Shown here: piece after piece, positions 11,139-22,156 of the stretch | Position numbering within the stretch: position 1 is the first letter of the stretch | How the letters are laid out: every line of letters begins with the position of its first letter | Source: Cryptomeria japonica | Taxonomy: Eukaryota > Streptophyta > Pinopsida > Cupressales > Cupressaceae | Direction of reading: 5' to 3' | Assembly (NCBI RefSeq): GCF_030272615.1 | Contig: NC_081407.1 | Location: 137,772,897-137,830,896 of the forward strand | DNA length: 58,000 nt | The notes under the pieces: generated by a model | Told to the model about the DNA's origin: nothing | Databases searched by the model: none | Seen by the model: the letters and a program-made list of their open reading frames with translations, nothing else | Position numbers and translations under genes: made by a program

Positions 11139-14100
11139 CCTTATAGATTTAAGAGAATGTGGACAAAACACTCGGATATGGAAAGCAAAATCAAGGAATG
11201 GTGGCAAATTAGAATTGAAGGAAATGCTATGTACAAGGTGGTCAAAAAGTTGAAGTTTGTGAAAGATAATGTTAAAAGATGGAATAAGGAGTCCTTTGGG
11301 AACATCTTTGCTTCCAAAGCTACCATTCTCTTAGATCTAAAAGATATCCAGGATGAGATTCAAAATAATGGCTATACCAAGGTCTCTAGAGATGTTGAAG
11401 ACGAGATTCCCATGAAATATCATGACATAATAGCAAAAGAAGAAACTTTCAAGAAACAGAGGTCAAGAAATATTTGGTTGAAGGAAGGGGATAGAAATAC
11501 CAAATACTTTCATATGTCCACTCTGAAACACAAGGCCATCAATAGGATATCCCAGCTTAAAGTCAATGGTAGAACTGTTGAAGATGAAGAGTCTATGAGG
11601 AAGGTAGCCCTGGAATTTTTCTCCAACCTCCTGACTAAGGAACAAAATTTGGACTTGCAGGCTCAAAAGGACCTTATGGACTGTATCCCCTCTATCTTGA
11701 ACGTGGATCAAAATTCATATCTCACTGCTATTCCATCCAACGATGAGATTCTGAAAGCTTTCAATTCCTTTGAAGGTAACAAGGCCTCGGGCCCAGATGG
11801 TTTTCCCATGTCCTTTTTTCAAATGTATTGGCATATTGTTGGAGGTGTTGTTTCCAGTGCTGTGAAAGAATTCTTTGGTGCAAAAAGAATTTTGAAGGAA
11901 TTGAATGGCACTTTTATTGCCCTTATTCCCAAAAAGATGGGTGCTGATTCCATGGATCTTTTTAGACCTATCAACCTTTGCAACTCTTTGTATAAGATCA
12001 TCTCTAAGGTTTTGACATCTAGAATCTTGAGTCTGCTCCCCTCTATCATTTCTCCCCAGCAAAGTGGCTTTGTCCCTAGGAGACAAATCTTGGATTCGAT
12101 AATATCGGTCCATGAAAATATTCACTCACTCTCTAGTGCTAAAAAAGAAGGCTTTCTTTTGAAGCTTGACTTATCTAAAGCCTATGATAGAGTGGATTGG
12201 GGATTTATGATGGATGTTCTCTCTGCTTTTGGTTTCTGCTCTAGAAGTATCTGTCTTATTTTGCAATTGGTATCTTTTTCTTCTTTTTATATCTTAATCA
12301 ATGGGTCTCCTTCCCCCATTTTCAAATCCTCAAGGGGTCTTAGACAGGGGGATCCTCTATCCCCAGTTCTTTTCATTATCATGGCGGAATGTCTGGGAAG
12401 ATTTATTGGAAATCTTGTTGAGAAGGGAGAGTTTTGTGGGTTGAAACTTTCTTCAGTGGACCAAGTTTGCTCCCATCAACAATTTGTGGATGACTCTATT
12501 ATTATGGGGAATGCTTCAGTGAAAGACTCTAGGAGCTTAAATAAAGCATTGGATAGCTATGGGACAGCTACCGGTCAATTGATAAATTGGTCTAAAAGTT
12601 TTGTCTATTTCATCAACACTCCGGAAAGAAGACAAATAAAAATTAGTAACATTTTGGGGTGTCAATTGGGGAATCTTCCTGCTTCCTATCTTGGGCTCCC
12701 TTTATGTCAAGTCCCTCATGATACTTTCTAGGGTGCTCTTGTGGATAAATTTCATAGGAAGTTAGCTGGTTGGAAAGGTTCTCTACTCAGCCAAGCTGGT
12801 AAGGTCCAACTTTTGACATCTACTCTTCAAAGTATTCCACTTTATGCCATCAACCTTTTCACAATTCTAGCCAAGTTTGCGGAGGCTATTGAAAAAATTC
12901 AAAGAACTTTTCTATGGACAAGGGTTGAGGAGAAGAAGAGAATGAATTTGATTGCATGGGATAAGGTTTGTAAACCTATAAGAAAGGGAGGTCTCGACCT
13001 TAGAAGAATCAAAGACATGAATGAGTTTCTTATGGCTAAGAAGATATGGAGAGGTTATAACACTCAGGGAGAATGGAAACTGATATGGGACAACAAGTAT
13101 AAAAGACAATATCCTACCCTTCAAAGTTTCCTCAATGCTGAAGATATCCCAATTGGCTCTAATATCTGGAAAAATGTTACAAGAACAAGAGATCTAATTT
13201 CCAAAGGTGTGAAATGGAAGGTGGGGAAAAGAAACTTCATTAAATCCTGGGAAGATTCTTGGTTTCTTGACTCCCCGTTGAGTGAAAGTCCCGATGGGGG
13301 AAAATTTCAAAATTAGTGTAAGGAAAAATATGGCACTATGGTGGGTGACTACTGGAATGATGGACAGCGGAAGGAATTATCCCAAGTTGATCCCTCCCTT
13401 GGTACTCTAAACAAAATTATGAATTCCATGGTGGTGGTGGATGATGATGACCAACTGATCTGGAAACTTACAACAAATGGTAAATTTTCTATTGCCTCTC
13501 TCTATAATCAGCAGTTTTCTAATTCAGAGAGTCCTTGCTCGGCTAAGGCTTAGGTGAAAGGCCTGATTCCCAAAATTAATATTTTTTTTTTTGGACTGTC
13601 CTTCAAAATAAAATTTTGACTATTGATAACCTCAAAATTAGAGGAATATGTATGCCTAGTGTTTGTTTTCTTTGTATGCAGAATGAGGAAACCATTAACC
13701 ACTTGTTCTTCCACTGTCCCTTCTCTGCTGATATCTGGGCTAGATGTCTCGATTACTTCAATCTTAGTTGGGTCTTTCCCGAATCTGTCCAAGAGGTCTT
13801 TAATTCTTGGCATCATCCCTCAAGGAATAAGACAATATTTTTGTTATGGAGATTGGCTTTACCCCATATTTGCTAGGGAATATGGAAAGAGAGAAATGAA
13901 AGAGTGTTCAAAGAGAAGGCATCTAAGGCTCAAATAATTTTTGAGAAAATCAAACAAAATATAGTGGGGAATATTAACATCATAGGAAGAATAGCCAACC
14001 CCAAGATCAAGATGTTCATATTATTTTCAAGAATTGGAGATTAAAGGGAGGAGACATCTTTTAGGCTAATCCTAGAGAAGGGGTGAAATGGGAAAGCCCT

Positions 14101-14783
14101 CCTCATGGCTGGATGTAATTCAAATTTGATGGCGCTTCAAAGGGTAACCCTGGTAATGCGGGGTGTGGTGTGGTTTTAAGGGATTAATGGGGAAAATGCA
14201 AAACCATTAAATGTATCCCTATTGGAAGTCAAACTAATCATGTTGCTGAGGCCTTGGTGGCTTATCATGGGATGGTGCTAGCAAAGGAAGCCAATTGTAC
14301 TAGAGTATGGTGTGAAGGTGGCTCTTTGAATATCATAAACTGTTTGAATAAGGTGTTCCCACCTTCTTGGTCTATAAACAATGCTATTAAAGCAGCGAAG
14401 AAAATAAGTGAAACCTTTGATATGTGTGTTTTCACACATGTTTATAGGGAAGCTAACTCGTGTGCTGACTGGGCAGGTAACTTGACTTGCCGATCTGAGG
14501 AAATCATTACCATTAATGGGGACAGTAAACTTGCGTGTGAGACAAAATCCTTGTTCGAACTAGACCGTATCCATATGAGGCAACGTGGCATCATCAATCA
14601 TAATTCCTAATGCTTTTCCCCCTTTTTTCGATGAAGGTTTACAATGGCGGTGATGAGCATTTATTTAATAGTCTTATCATATTAATAGGGCACGAATTCT
14701 GGGTTGTTTTTCAGAGGAATAATAGAAACCAAAGAAGAAAAATCAGAGCAGAGATTAGGAATTCCAGTGATTCTGAAGGAAAA

Positions 14784-16339
14784 ATGGGAGGGAACAAACA
14801 AAGGTTTGAACCAACCTCATGTTCGGATTGGAAGAAGAACAGAGAGGTTTGGGAGATTCTACAAGAGGTGGGCTTAAGTGTTTTCATGGAGAGGCTCTAT
14901 GGTAAAGACCCAACAGTTACCAAGCATTTTATAAAGAATTAGAAGAATGGAAAATTTTTGGTGGGCACCCAGATGATGATGGTGGATAAAGATATTATTG
15001 CAAAAGCTACAAGGATGGTGATAGATGGTATTAAGTTCTATAGAGATCGTAGCATCTTTGATAAGGTAGTGGATAGATTTCCTATGATGAATGGCGAAAA
15101 GAAGAAAATGGTGAAGGTGGATAACTCCTATCACTCCCCTAAATGCATCTATAGGCCATGGAGGTTTGTGTTGTTTGCTACCTTAACCTACATTACGTTG
15201 GATGGAAGATTTACGAGAGCTTACGGGCACCATTTCGTGCTGCTCAACCACTTCCGCCATGGTGAAAAGGTAAGCTTGCCCTATTACTTATGGTTTTAGT
15301 TTACAAATTGCTGAAAGGGAAATGCATAGAGAAACTAATTAGAGGTAAAAATACTAGGGATGATGATACAGAAAGTGAGTATAGTGGTTTCAACTTTGAC
15401 TTGAAAGCTGAAGGTGAGTCGGAGGAGCTTAGCAAAAAGGGGAGGAATAAGGGGACAAGAAAGAGGATTGTGGTTGATTCTGATCTCTCAGACTCCGAGG
15501 ATGAGTCCTTTGAGGAAAAATTCATCAAAAGAAAGAAAGGAAAGGGAATGGGAAAACAAACCCAAAGGAACAAGAATACTAGCAGGGGAGTTAACAAAGA
15601 TAAAAAATAGATTTTGATAGCTTCTGATGAGGATGTAGAGGAGGAAAAAAATGACAATGTGAAGGGTAAGGAGGGGGATGAGATTCCGGATGTGGGTTGT
15701 GGTGAGGATTTGAGTACTCAAGGATTGCAGAATGATGGCCAAGAGAATAAAAGGGGAAATCCTAGTGATTGTCATGGGGATAATGATAGTATTAAGGGAT
15801 TTTGTGATACTATCAACAAAATTGTGAAAGATATCGGCAACCTGAAGACTGATATTAATGTTATCAAAAATGCCACAATAGGCGAAAAGCCTCTTTCTGA
15901 AAATGTTATAGAATTAGCGGTGGCAATCAACAATGCTGAAGCTATTGAAACCATGGTCAGTAAAATTATTGAAACTAAAAAGAAGGTTAAGGAAATGGAA
16001 GGGAATAGAGAGGCGAATGGACTGGAAACTACCATGAATAATCTGGGCAATATAGTCGACAAGATGAAATTAACTGTGAAGAGGATAACTGAACAAAATT
16101 TCCTGATTCTTAAGGCCTCTATGGGCAATATGAATATTTTGATTAACAGATTTGATAACATTAAAGACAAAGAGGGCGACAAGGACCAGATGGAGAAAAA
16201 AGGTCACGAGAAGAGAACTAGGGCCAACACCAAGAATCAAGGTGACATTAAGGGATGAGAGATGGATGATTTGAAGACCTTTGCGGACAACATGAAGCAT
16301 ATGGTGGTTCATGCAGAAGATATTATGAAAAATATTTAG
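14784..16339 (+). pseudogene. LINE1 ORF3: unrecognised protein downstream of RNase H (decayed)
   Basis: I do not recognise this protein. It begins 173 bases after the ORF2 stop at an ATG coding MGGNKQ and is about 518 codons long. A globular N-terminal half contains EVGLSVFMERLYG and a conserved block with DGRFTRAY, LLNHFRH and KVSLPYYL (about 15195-15290). Then come a Lys/Ser/Asp/Glu-rich linker with SDLSDSEDE and a C-terminal coiled coil with KRTRA. The homologue in LINE2 (35782-37327) has nearly the same length and the same start. Breaks are a TAG at 14940 (Trp expected), a frame change near 15290, a TAG at 15608 and a TGA at 16256. The layout is loosely like plant transposon-associated mobile-domain proteins, which is only an impression. 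Confidence 0.72.
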
Positions 16340-16479
16340 CTATCTCAGTCTCAGTCTTTGTCTTTGTGCTATCCTTTTGCTATCTTTGTGCGGATCTATG
16401 TGCTTTGAGATCCCTTTTTGGTTTGGATGGGATGTGTTTTTTTGTTGGGGTGATCAGGCACGGTTCTTTTCTGCTTTAT

Positions 16480-16541
16480 CTATTTCCTGATATGTAAAAG
16501 GTTCAGGTTCCTTTCAAAAATCCATTTTTACTTAATCAAAA
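16480..16541 (+). other. LINE1 3' UTR end and short A-rich tail
   Basis: The stretch reads GTAAAAGGTTCAGGTTCC...ACTTAATCAAAA. LINE2 ends in closely similar sequence (37455-37504) and the 56 kb segment ends in a related one, so it marks the LINE 3' terminus recognised during retrotransposition. Confidence 0.75.
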
Positions 16542-16724
16542 TTGTTGCTATCAACTCTACATCCTACTTACACTGTTTAATGGTAGAAGTGAGACGCCTA
16601 TGTGGAAACCCGCTCTCTAATGGTGTAGCTAAAAGTTCACCACCTTGTTTGATTAGGTGGGTAAGATAATGTAAGTTTTTTGATTAAATAATATATATTT
16701 TTTAATCACTTTTGAATCATAGTC

Positions 16725-16801
16725 AGTGAGCTATCATCAAAAAGAGGATCATACTATCACATGACTATGTTTTTCAGTTGATATTTCATATTACACTTTG
16801 T
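16725..16801. repeat. left remnant of the direct/inverted satellite array
   Basis: The sequence (ATCATCAAAAAGAGGATCAT, then TATGTTTTTCAGTTGAT, then TTTGTGATCT) matches the repeat units at 42292-43065. The array was evidently cut in two by the insertion of TR-4. The bases 16557-16724 between the LINE1 end and this remnant show nothing recognisable. Confidence 0.75.
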
Positions 16802-16806
16802 GATCT
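16802..16806. repeat. target site duplication of TR-4, left copy (GATCT)
   Basis: GATCT precedes the LTR start TGACAGAAATTT and recurs at 42287-42291 after the other LTR, 25.5 kb away. This ties the two short LTRs into one insertion. Confidence 0.9.
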
Positions 16807-17114
16807 TGACAGAAATTTGGAAAGATTCAAACAAAAGTCTATGAAAAACTGGTATCTAGGGTAATATGTTATTTTCTTCTCAATATTCTCACATTCATTC
16901 AATACATCTTTATAGGAATTTTTAGATCCTATTTTATATTTTATAGGCAACACATATCTAAATATGTGAGTTGTTTTAAAACTTAAAACAACTCATAATA
17001 CAATCCCAACTAATTACTTTCAAACTTAAAATAGCTATGTGAGATTTTATTATAACTCACATTTATTTTATCATAAATATATTAAACTATTGTAATGATG
17101 CAATATTCCTAACA
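16807..17114 (-). repeat. TR-4 3' LTR
   Basis: This 308-bp sequence runs on the plus strand from TGACAGAAATTTGG to ATTCCTAACA. It matches 41985-42286 along its whole length with moderate divergence and a few small indels. Confidence 0.9.
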
Positions 17115-17123
17115 CCCCCCATA
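17115..17123 (-). promoter_or_regulatory. TR-4 polypurine tract
   Basis: The minus strand reads ATATGGGGGG immediately before the LTR start TGTTAGGAAT. It is a short but correctly placed plus-strand primer tract. Confidence 0.7.
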
Positions 17124-17196
17124 TTGCATCATTCTCCAAATGGGGATAAGTTGACCATAATAGTTGATGATTACATTTCATAGTTCATCATAAAGT

Positions 17197-17491
17197 ATGA
17201 GTAGGGAAATACACATCTACTCATGACAAGCAATAGTGGAACTGGTCTCACTATACTATCATCCAAGGATAGGGACAAACACATCTATCTAACATCAAGG
17301 TCATGAATAGGGAAACACGCATCTGCTCACAACAATTTTGATTGGAGACACACACATCCAAATAACAATCACCAACTATTGTGACTAGGGACAAATAGTT
17401 TGAATCACTTACACCATCTCATGAATGGGGACAAACACATCTATTCACAAACAACCAAGAAATGTGATTGGGGACATACACATCCAATCAC
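17197..17491. repeat. series of six small hairpins with a constant loop and covarying stems
   Basis: A 12-base loop close to GGACAAACACAT occurs at 17205, 17273, 17311, 17346, 17429 and 17472, about 35-45 bases apart except for the first gap of 68. Each is flanked by complementary arms that differ between units. Examples are ATGAGTAG/CTACTCAT (first), GATAG/CTATC (second), TGAATGG/CTATTCA with one G-T pair (17429 unit), and GTGATTGG/CCAATCAC (last). The 17311 and 17346 units are imperfect. A seventh, broken unit lies near 17381-17408. Arms change together while the loop stays constant, which suggests selection on a folded RNA or DNA form. Confidence 0.75.
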
Positions 17492-17815
17492 AACATAAAA
17501 AATATTGATCACCAAGCTCTTGTTGTCGCATATGCAACCACCATTATAGAGCATTGCCACTCTGATCACAAATGATATGAGATGGTTGCCACCGTCACCT
17601 GGAAACTGATCTTGGCTTTAGTCATTTTGGCACAAATAGTTTTGTCACTAATGGAATTTCGCAACCCCATCACTAGTGACTGATGAGAGGTCGTTGAATT
17701 TCTTCCAGCCTCCTATGCCTCCATCCTCCAGTAATTTGCTACTTTCTTAGCAAAATTTGGCTTTTGAGGCTCATTTCGTCAATTATGAGGAAAGAATATA
17801 TCCTTACCCCTTGAT
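17492..17815. other. TR-4 internal DNA without recognised gene
   Basis: No reading frame with a family signature is visible. The stretch ends in CCCCTTGAT, where NA-2 begins. Confidence 0.5.
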
Positions 17816-18573
17816 TGTTGGCAAATGCACACTCCAATGAGAAATTGTAGGTGATTGAAGGTATTGTCATTGATGGAAACCTTACAATCATATGATACCG
17901 GCAGACAGTTTTAAGCACCGACACCGAAAAGGAAGAATACCGACACCTTGGCCGACAACCATTTTGTATAAATGTATTTTGTAATTAATTGTAAAAGCTT
18001 TTGTAAGCCAACATGACAGATTGTAATATGACTCATATATGTATGAGATCATTGTAGATCATTTATGATATGATATGATGCAAAATATGAATAGAAGGTA
18101 GCAGACTTAATATGCGAATTATTCGTTAAGGGTTTATGTATGTAGCAGAGCTTAAACCGGTACTAAATCTGGCATAGCAAATGCTAATCTGAAGCAGTAC
18201 AAGACATTGGATTAGTATAATCCATTTTTTTAAGTCAGTGTGACTTTTTTTGTAACTAAGCAGTGAGCTTAAGGCACTTGGCCTTCCTGCATGTGCAAGC
18301 CCCTATTGTAGCAATAATATTCTCTTATTGGCCAGTAAGTGAATATTGTGTGTCACAAATCCCATCGAGGTTTTTCCCACATCGGGTTTCCTCGTTAAAA
18401 TATTGTGTTATGGTGTGCTCTTCATGTTGTGGTTGTTATTCTTATTTGCTGCATTATTTCTGGTTTACCGGTACACAGTTTTAATATGCTTTTCATGTTA
18501 GAAGTTAAGAAAATATTATTACCGATCAGATACTGATTCACCCCCCCTCTCAGTATATTTGGGAATCCTAACA
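17816..18573 (+). repeat. NA-2 5' LTR
   Basis: This 758-bp LTR lacks about 45 bases near its start that the 3' LTR keeps (around 39500-39550, in the CACCGACACC region). It contains two ACCGGT palindromes and ends with a poly-C tract followed by TCTCAG and GGGAATCCTAACA. Confidence 0.92.
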
Positions 18574-18574
18574 A

Positions 18575-18587
18575 TTAGTATCAGAGC
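18575..18587 (+). promoter_or_regulatory. NA-2 primer binding site
   Basis: TTAGTATCAGAGC follows the LTR end by one base. It differs from the initiator-Met primer site TTGGTATCAGAGC by a single base. Confidence 0.85.
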
Positions 18588-18644
18588 TTGGTCCTCTATT
18601 TTCAAAAATCTAACAACTTGAGGAAGATCTTGACACCGGTAGAG

Positions 18645-19755
18645 ATGGAAAATTTGAGAAAGCAATTGGAAACAACTCTTTCAGACTATGATGCAGAAAA
18701 AGTAAAGAATATCAAACTTGAGGAGGATCTAAAGGCTGCTCAAGATATTATTCGAGGACTTCAAGAAAATTACACTATAGAAAGGAATAAAAGAAGAGAA
18801 ATTTGTGAGAAAATGCAGAAAGAGGAAGATGAAAATGAAACTCTTAATGATCTGGTGAACCAACTGAGACAAGATAACTGTACAATGAAGAGTGAGATGC
18901 AAGATATGACTATGAGATTTTGTAAAGAAATTGAAGACAAAAATAAGAATGAAGATGACTTGACTATAAGACTAAATGATGCTAGAAATGAAAACACAAG
19001 ACCTAGTCATGAAAATGATATGTTGAAGACAGACTTGATGCACACACAAAATGACAAAATTGAACTCATGAGACAGAAAGGAATCTTGGAGAATGAACTG
19101 ACTACTGCAAATCAACACAAAGAGAAATTCAAGAAAAGTTCAGAAGAACTTGTTGACATGCTGAAGAATCAGAAACCTAATGTTGATACAAATGGCCTTG
19201 GCTTTGAAGTTGGTGAAAGCTCTGGTACTGCAAATAATCATGATCATAGTAAACCGGTAAGACAACCTAATGCTTACAAATTCAATTGGAAATGCTTTAA
19301 CTATAACAAGTATGGTCATAGAGCAAATCAGTGTAGATCCATAAATTATCAGAACACTAACACACCCACCGGTCAATGTTCTAAATGCAACAAAGTTGGT
19401 CATAACTTAGAAAATTGCAGAATGAATGTAAGATGTTATGTTTGTGGAAGATTTGGACACTTATCTAATCAATGCAAAACACATACTGGCATAGGATATG
19501 GGAAAGCTATTCAGAAAAAACAATGTGACTTGTTATGCTTGTAACAAAATTGGACATATTGCAAAATTTTGTAGAAGCAAGTCCCCACCGGCAAATAACA
19601 AAGGTCCTAGTTTGAACGGTAAAGAAAAGGTTGAAGAGGTAAAGCAAGAATTCTCAAAGCAATGGATCAAGAAGTCAGATTAGAATGTTGATGGGAATAA
19701 TCCTCCACTGGTAGAACAGAGTAACACTCCGACAGGAGACTCTTCATCTAACTAA
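18645..19755 (+). pseudogene. NA-2 ORF1: gag-like coiled coil with four CCHC zinc knuckles
   Basis: The ATG at 18645 (MENLRKQ) opens about 200 residues of charged coiled coil. Four zinc knuckles follow: CFNYNKYGHRANQC (second Cys replaced by Tyr), CSKCNKVGHNLENC, CYVCGRFGHLSNQC, and CYACNKIGHIAKFC in another phase. The switch happens at an A-run near 19516 holding one A more than the NA-3 frame would need, so the first frame stops at 19544. A TAG at 19681 interrupts the tail, which ends in SSSN and TAA at 19755. This is the best preserved ORF1 of the three copies. A nucleocapsid-like role is likely from the knuckles. Confidence 0.87.
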
Positions 19756-19909
19756 AGGAAAATCCTTTGGGGGTTTAGCAACAAATTGAAAAACATGCTA
19801 TTATACCCTTGGTTGATGGTGAGAAGTTGAATTACTTCTTTACCGGCAGATGAGTTAAGCTGTGACTTAATCGGCAAGCATTAAATGTGGTAGTTGGATA
19901 AAAGAAAAT

Positions 19910-19916
19910 TATAAAG
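19910..19916 (+). promoter_or_regulatory. TATA-like box before NA-2 ORF2
   Basis: TATAAAG lies 124 bases upstream of the ORF2 ATG in the 280-base gap between the two ORFs. The leader that follows is similar in NA-1 (shared phrases such as GCGAAAATTCC and GGTATTTATAA just before the ATG). Confidence 0.4.
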
Positions 19917-21707
19917 CAAGTGATCGAGCATTCAAATCTTCAAGAGTGCGAAAATTCCCGAGCGAAGGCATCCTTAGCGAAGAAGTGAAGCAATTCATCC
20001 AAGCATTTATCCTTAAGGTAGATTGAGGTATTTATAACTATGGACTCTTCATCCACTCCTAAATTTATTGCAAACCCTATTGTGATTGAGGTTGTTAAGC
20101 GCCCTAGACCCGTATTCAAACTGGTTCCTGAAATTGCGAAGAAAGATGATAGCATAGGTGCATTCTCTCAAATTCCTAAGGGAGTAGTATATGCTAAAGA
20201 CCCTAGGATATACATACATTATCATATAGAGGAATTAGGTGATGATGAGATCAAAAACATGTATAGGGCTGTGATTTGTGATGTAGATGGTAATGTCAAG
20301 CCGAAACACAAGATAGTAGAAACCCTAGGTTTTGTGGATATTCTTAGCATTCTTGATTTTCCTGAGGATATTATAAGAATTGTGCTAAGAAAATTTCATG
20401 GTGAATTCTTCTGGTTGGATTCCATCCATAAAATCATAAAAGAAGTTGTTAAAGCAGTAATAGGGTTACTGTCCACCGGTAGCCGACCTGATTGAACTAA
20501 GAAGGTCCCAAATGACACAGTGATGAAACTAACCGGTGCAACTTTTGACAAAAGGTCTCTAAGGGTAAATGATGTAAAGGACATCAATGTCAAATTTGTT
20601 AGTATGATTTTAGGCTACAAGGCTACACATGCAAATAGGTTGAACTCAGTTTCTAGCCTATGTATTAAAAGTGCATATGACATGGTTAATGATAGTGCTA
20701 GAATAGATGTGTGCGAATGGCTCAAAGATGAATTGATAGACAATCTAAAGAAGATTAAAGGAGATAAGAATGGAACCTTTAGATTTGGAAATTTGCTTGT
20801 TTGTCTAATGTTGTACATTACTAAGCAAGTACCTGGTATTGGTAGAAGAGATTTTGGCTTTGATATACTAGTAGGAAAGCAACTATTGGATCTATTGAAC
20901 AACATGGGACAAAACATGGAGAAAAACTTAAATGAACATTTTCAAGCATTGAAGGCTCGAATGAAAACTAGAATAAGACTATCACAAGCTATTGTAGATA
21001 AATATCAGAAGGAAATTTGCTTTGTAATTAAAAATGATGAAATCTGGATGGAGGCAATTGTCCCTAGAACTATTTGGGTAACTGAAATGGGCTATGAGAC
21101 AGATGATAACATTATTGAAACTTATGCAAAAGCTCTCCTTGAAGCACCAAAGGAACCCATTGAGAAAGTCTTTGGAAATACAGAAACAATTGAGAGTGGA
21201 ATTCATTCTAGAAAAAGGGTTAAGAAGGTTGAAGAAACAGTAAGGAAAGGAGCTCGTCAGGCAAAGGCAATCAAGGAAGATGTTTTGAAAGAAACTGGTA
21301 TAAAAGAAAGTGAGTTGGAAGGACTTCAACCGGAAGCTCATCTTTCACCGGTTGGAACCTCCTCTGAAAGTGATATGCCAACAATATTTAAAAGGGTAGA
21401 AAGGAAAAGAAAACCCTCACCGGTACCCTCACCTACACCCAGGAAAACAAGGCAAAAGCAACAACCAGTGAGGCCTCCAGTGAAAAAGTTGACTCCTAAG
21501 AAGAAGAAGGTAAAACAAGATATTGCTCCACTGGATAAACTCTTAAGTGAAATAACAGAGGATGGTAAGTTGAAAAACATCAACAAAATATATAACACAC
21601 TATCTGCCGACGACAAGGAAAGCATAGAGAACAGTGTAATTCTACACTTGGATATATATAAGAAATTTTTGATGGAAATTGTTGATGAGATACCAAATGA
21701 TATGTAT

Positions 21708-21723
21708 CTCAACTGATGAGATA
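21708..21723. repeat. target site duplication of LINE2, left copy
   Basis: CTCAACTGATGAGATA here matches CTCACCTGATGAGATA at 37505-37520 with one mismatch. A 16-bp duplication next to an A-rich tail is the hallmark of target-primed LINE insertion. Confidence 0.9.
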
Positions 21724-22084
21724 ACTTGTAGTACTAGCCACTTTGCCGAAGCCTCTGCCGTGCTGAACACCTTAATTTTAGCCAAAAATCTTAATTATGA
21801 TAAATTATGGCTTGAGGGAGATTCACTTAATATAATTAAGTGTTTAGAGGGGGAGTCAGAGCCTTCTTGGTCAGTTGAAAATATCATCATGCAAGTTTTA
21901 AAGAAATAATTATTCAACATGCCTTCAGAGAGCAAAACAGTGTTGCAGATTGTTTAGCGAATATAGGAGTTAACTCTGACTCCCAATCAATTTGGCACGA
22001 GGAGGATCTAAATTTAAACATTAAAGAGTCCCTTAGAAAGGACTGTTATATGGGGAGAGAAGGACAATTTAATCATGACAAGTA
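21724..22084 (+). pseudogene. LINE2 ORF2 fragment: C-terminal RNase H
   Basis: The fragment keeps the AEA motif, an intact EGDSLNII motif with the Asp that LINE1 lost, and an ADCLAN motif after a small frameshift near 21905. It ends at a TAA (22082-22084). The stretch is truncated at its 5' end by incomplete reverse transcription. Confidence 0.82.
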
Positions 22085-22151
22085 AACATAATTATTTATG
22101 CCTTGTTGGAAAGGTCATCATTACTTGGCAAAGCGACAGATCTCCGACAAT

Positions 22152-22156
22152 ATTTA
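22152..22156. repeat. probable target site duplication of Cop-A, left copy (ATTTA)
   Basis: ATTTA precedes the LTR. The right flank reads CTTTA (35670-35674), one base different. Confidence 0.65.

Larger units (their letters stand above)
3887..14610 (+). pseudogene. LINE1 ORF2: endonuclease-reverse transcriptase-RNase H, split by NA-1
   Basis: ORF2 nicks the target DNA and copies the element RNA at the nick. Left of NA-1 (3887-4604) lies an APE-like endonuclease: start MKIISWNIRGLNN, then a QETK motif and GDFN. Right of NA-1 (from 11139) come RT motifs: GPDGFP, LIPKK, a KLDLSKAYDRVDW block, RQGDPLSP and FVDD (12482-12495, in place of the commoner FADD). A zinc-binding-like region and an RNase H domain follow, with DGASKGNPG at 14128 and AEAL at 14248. 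At 14320 Gly stands where the catalytic Asp of EGDS is expected. Removing NA-1 with one target copy keeps the frame exactly. Stops at 4436, 4469, 12729, 13314, 13551 and 13874 are all TAG where Trp is expected. Frameshifts lie at the poly-T near 13580 and between 13877 and 14127. Confidence 0.9.
1983..16541 (+). mobile_element. LINE1: near full-length L1-type LINE with three ORFs, split by NA-1
   Basis: The element carries ORF1 (1996-3890), ORF2 (3887-14610) and ORF3 (14784-16339), then about 200 bases of 3' UTR ending in AATCAAAA. Without the nested 6.5 kb NA-1 it is about 8.0 kb. The left boundary is set just before the ORF1 ATG, giving a very short 5' UTR. A weak target duplication supports it: TTGTTGGTAACT (1971-1982) against TTGTTGCTATCAACT (16542-16556). 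All frames are decayed, with many TAG codons where the family has Trp. The domain set (APE endonuclease, RT, RNase H) is that of plant L1 LINEs; the third ORF is not usual. Confidence 0.85.

Noticed and set aside
15301-15657. Ser/Phe/Leu-rich minus-strand frame
   Set aside because: Antisense shadow of the Lys/Glu-rich ORF3 linker.
17197-17491. CRISPR-like array
   Set aside because: The regular spacing with a constant core is misleading: the repeat is 12 bases, the arms vary by pairing, and the setting is a plant retroelement.
17492-17815. Possible copia RNase H remnant on the minus strand (a CDNKS-like read near 17535)
   Set aside because: Only a few residues fit, with no flanking RNase H motifs in frame, so TR-4 is left as non-coding.
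20040-21716. A possible intact host gene of unknown function
   Set aside because: It is flanked by LTRs, primer site and polypurine tract, and the same protein occurs in two other LTR elements in the window.
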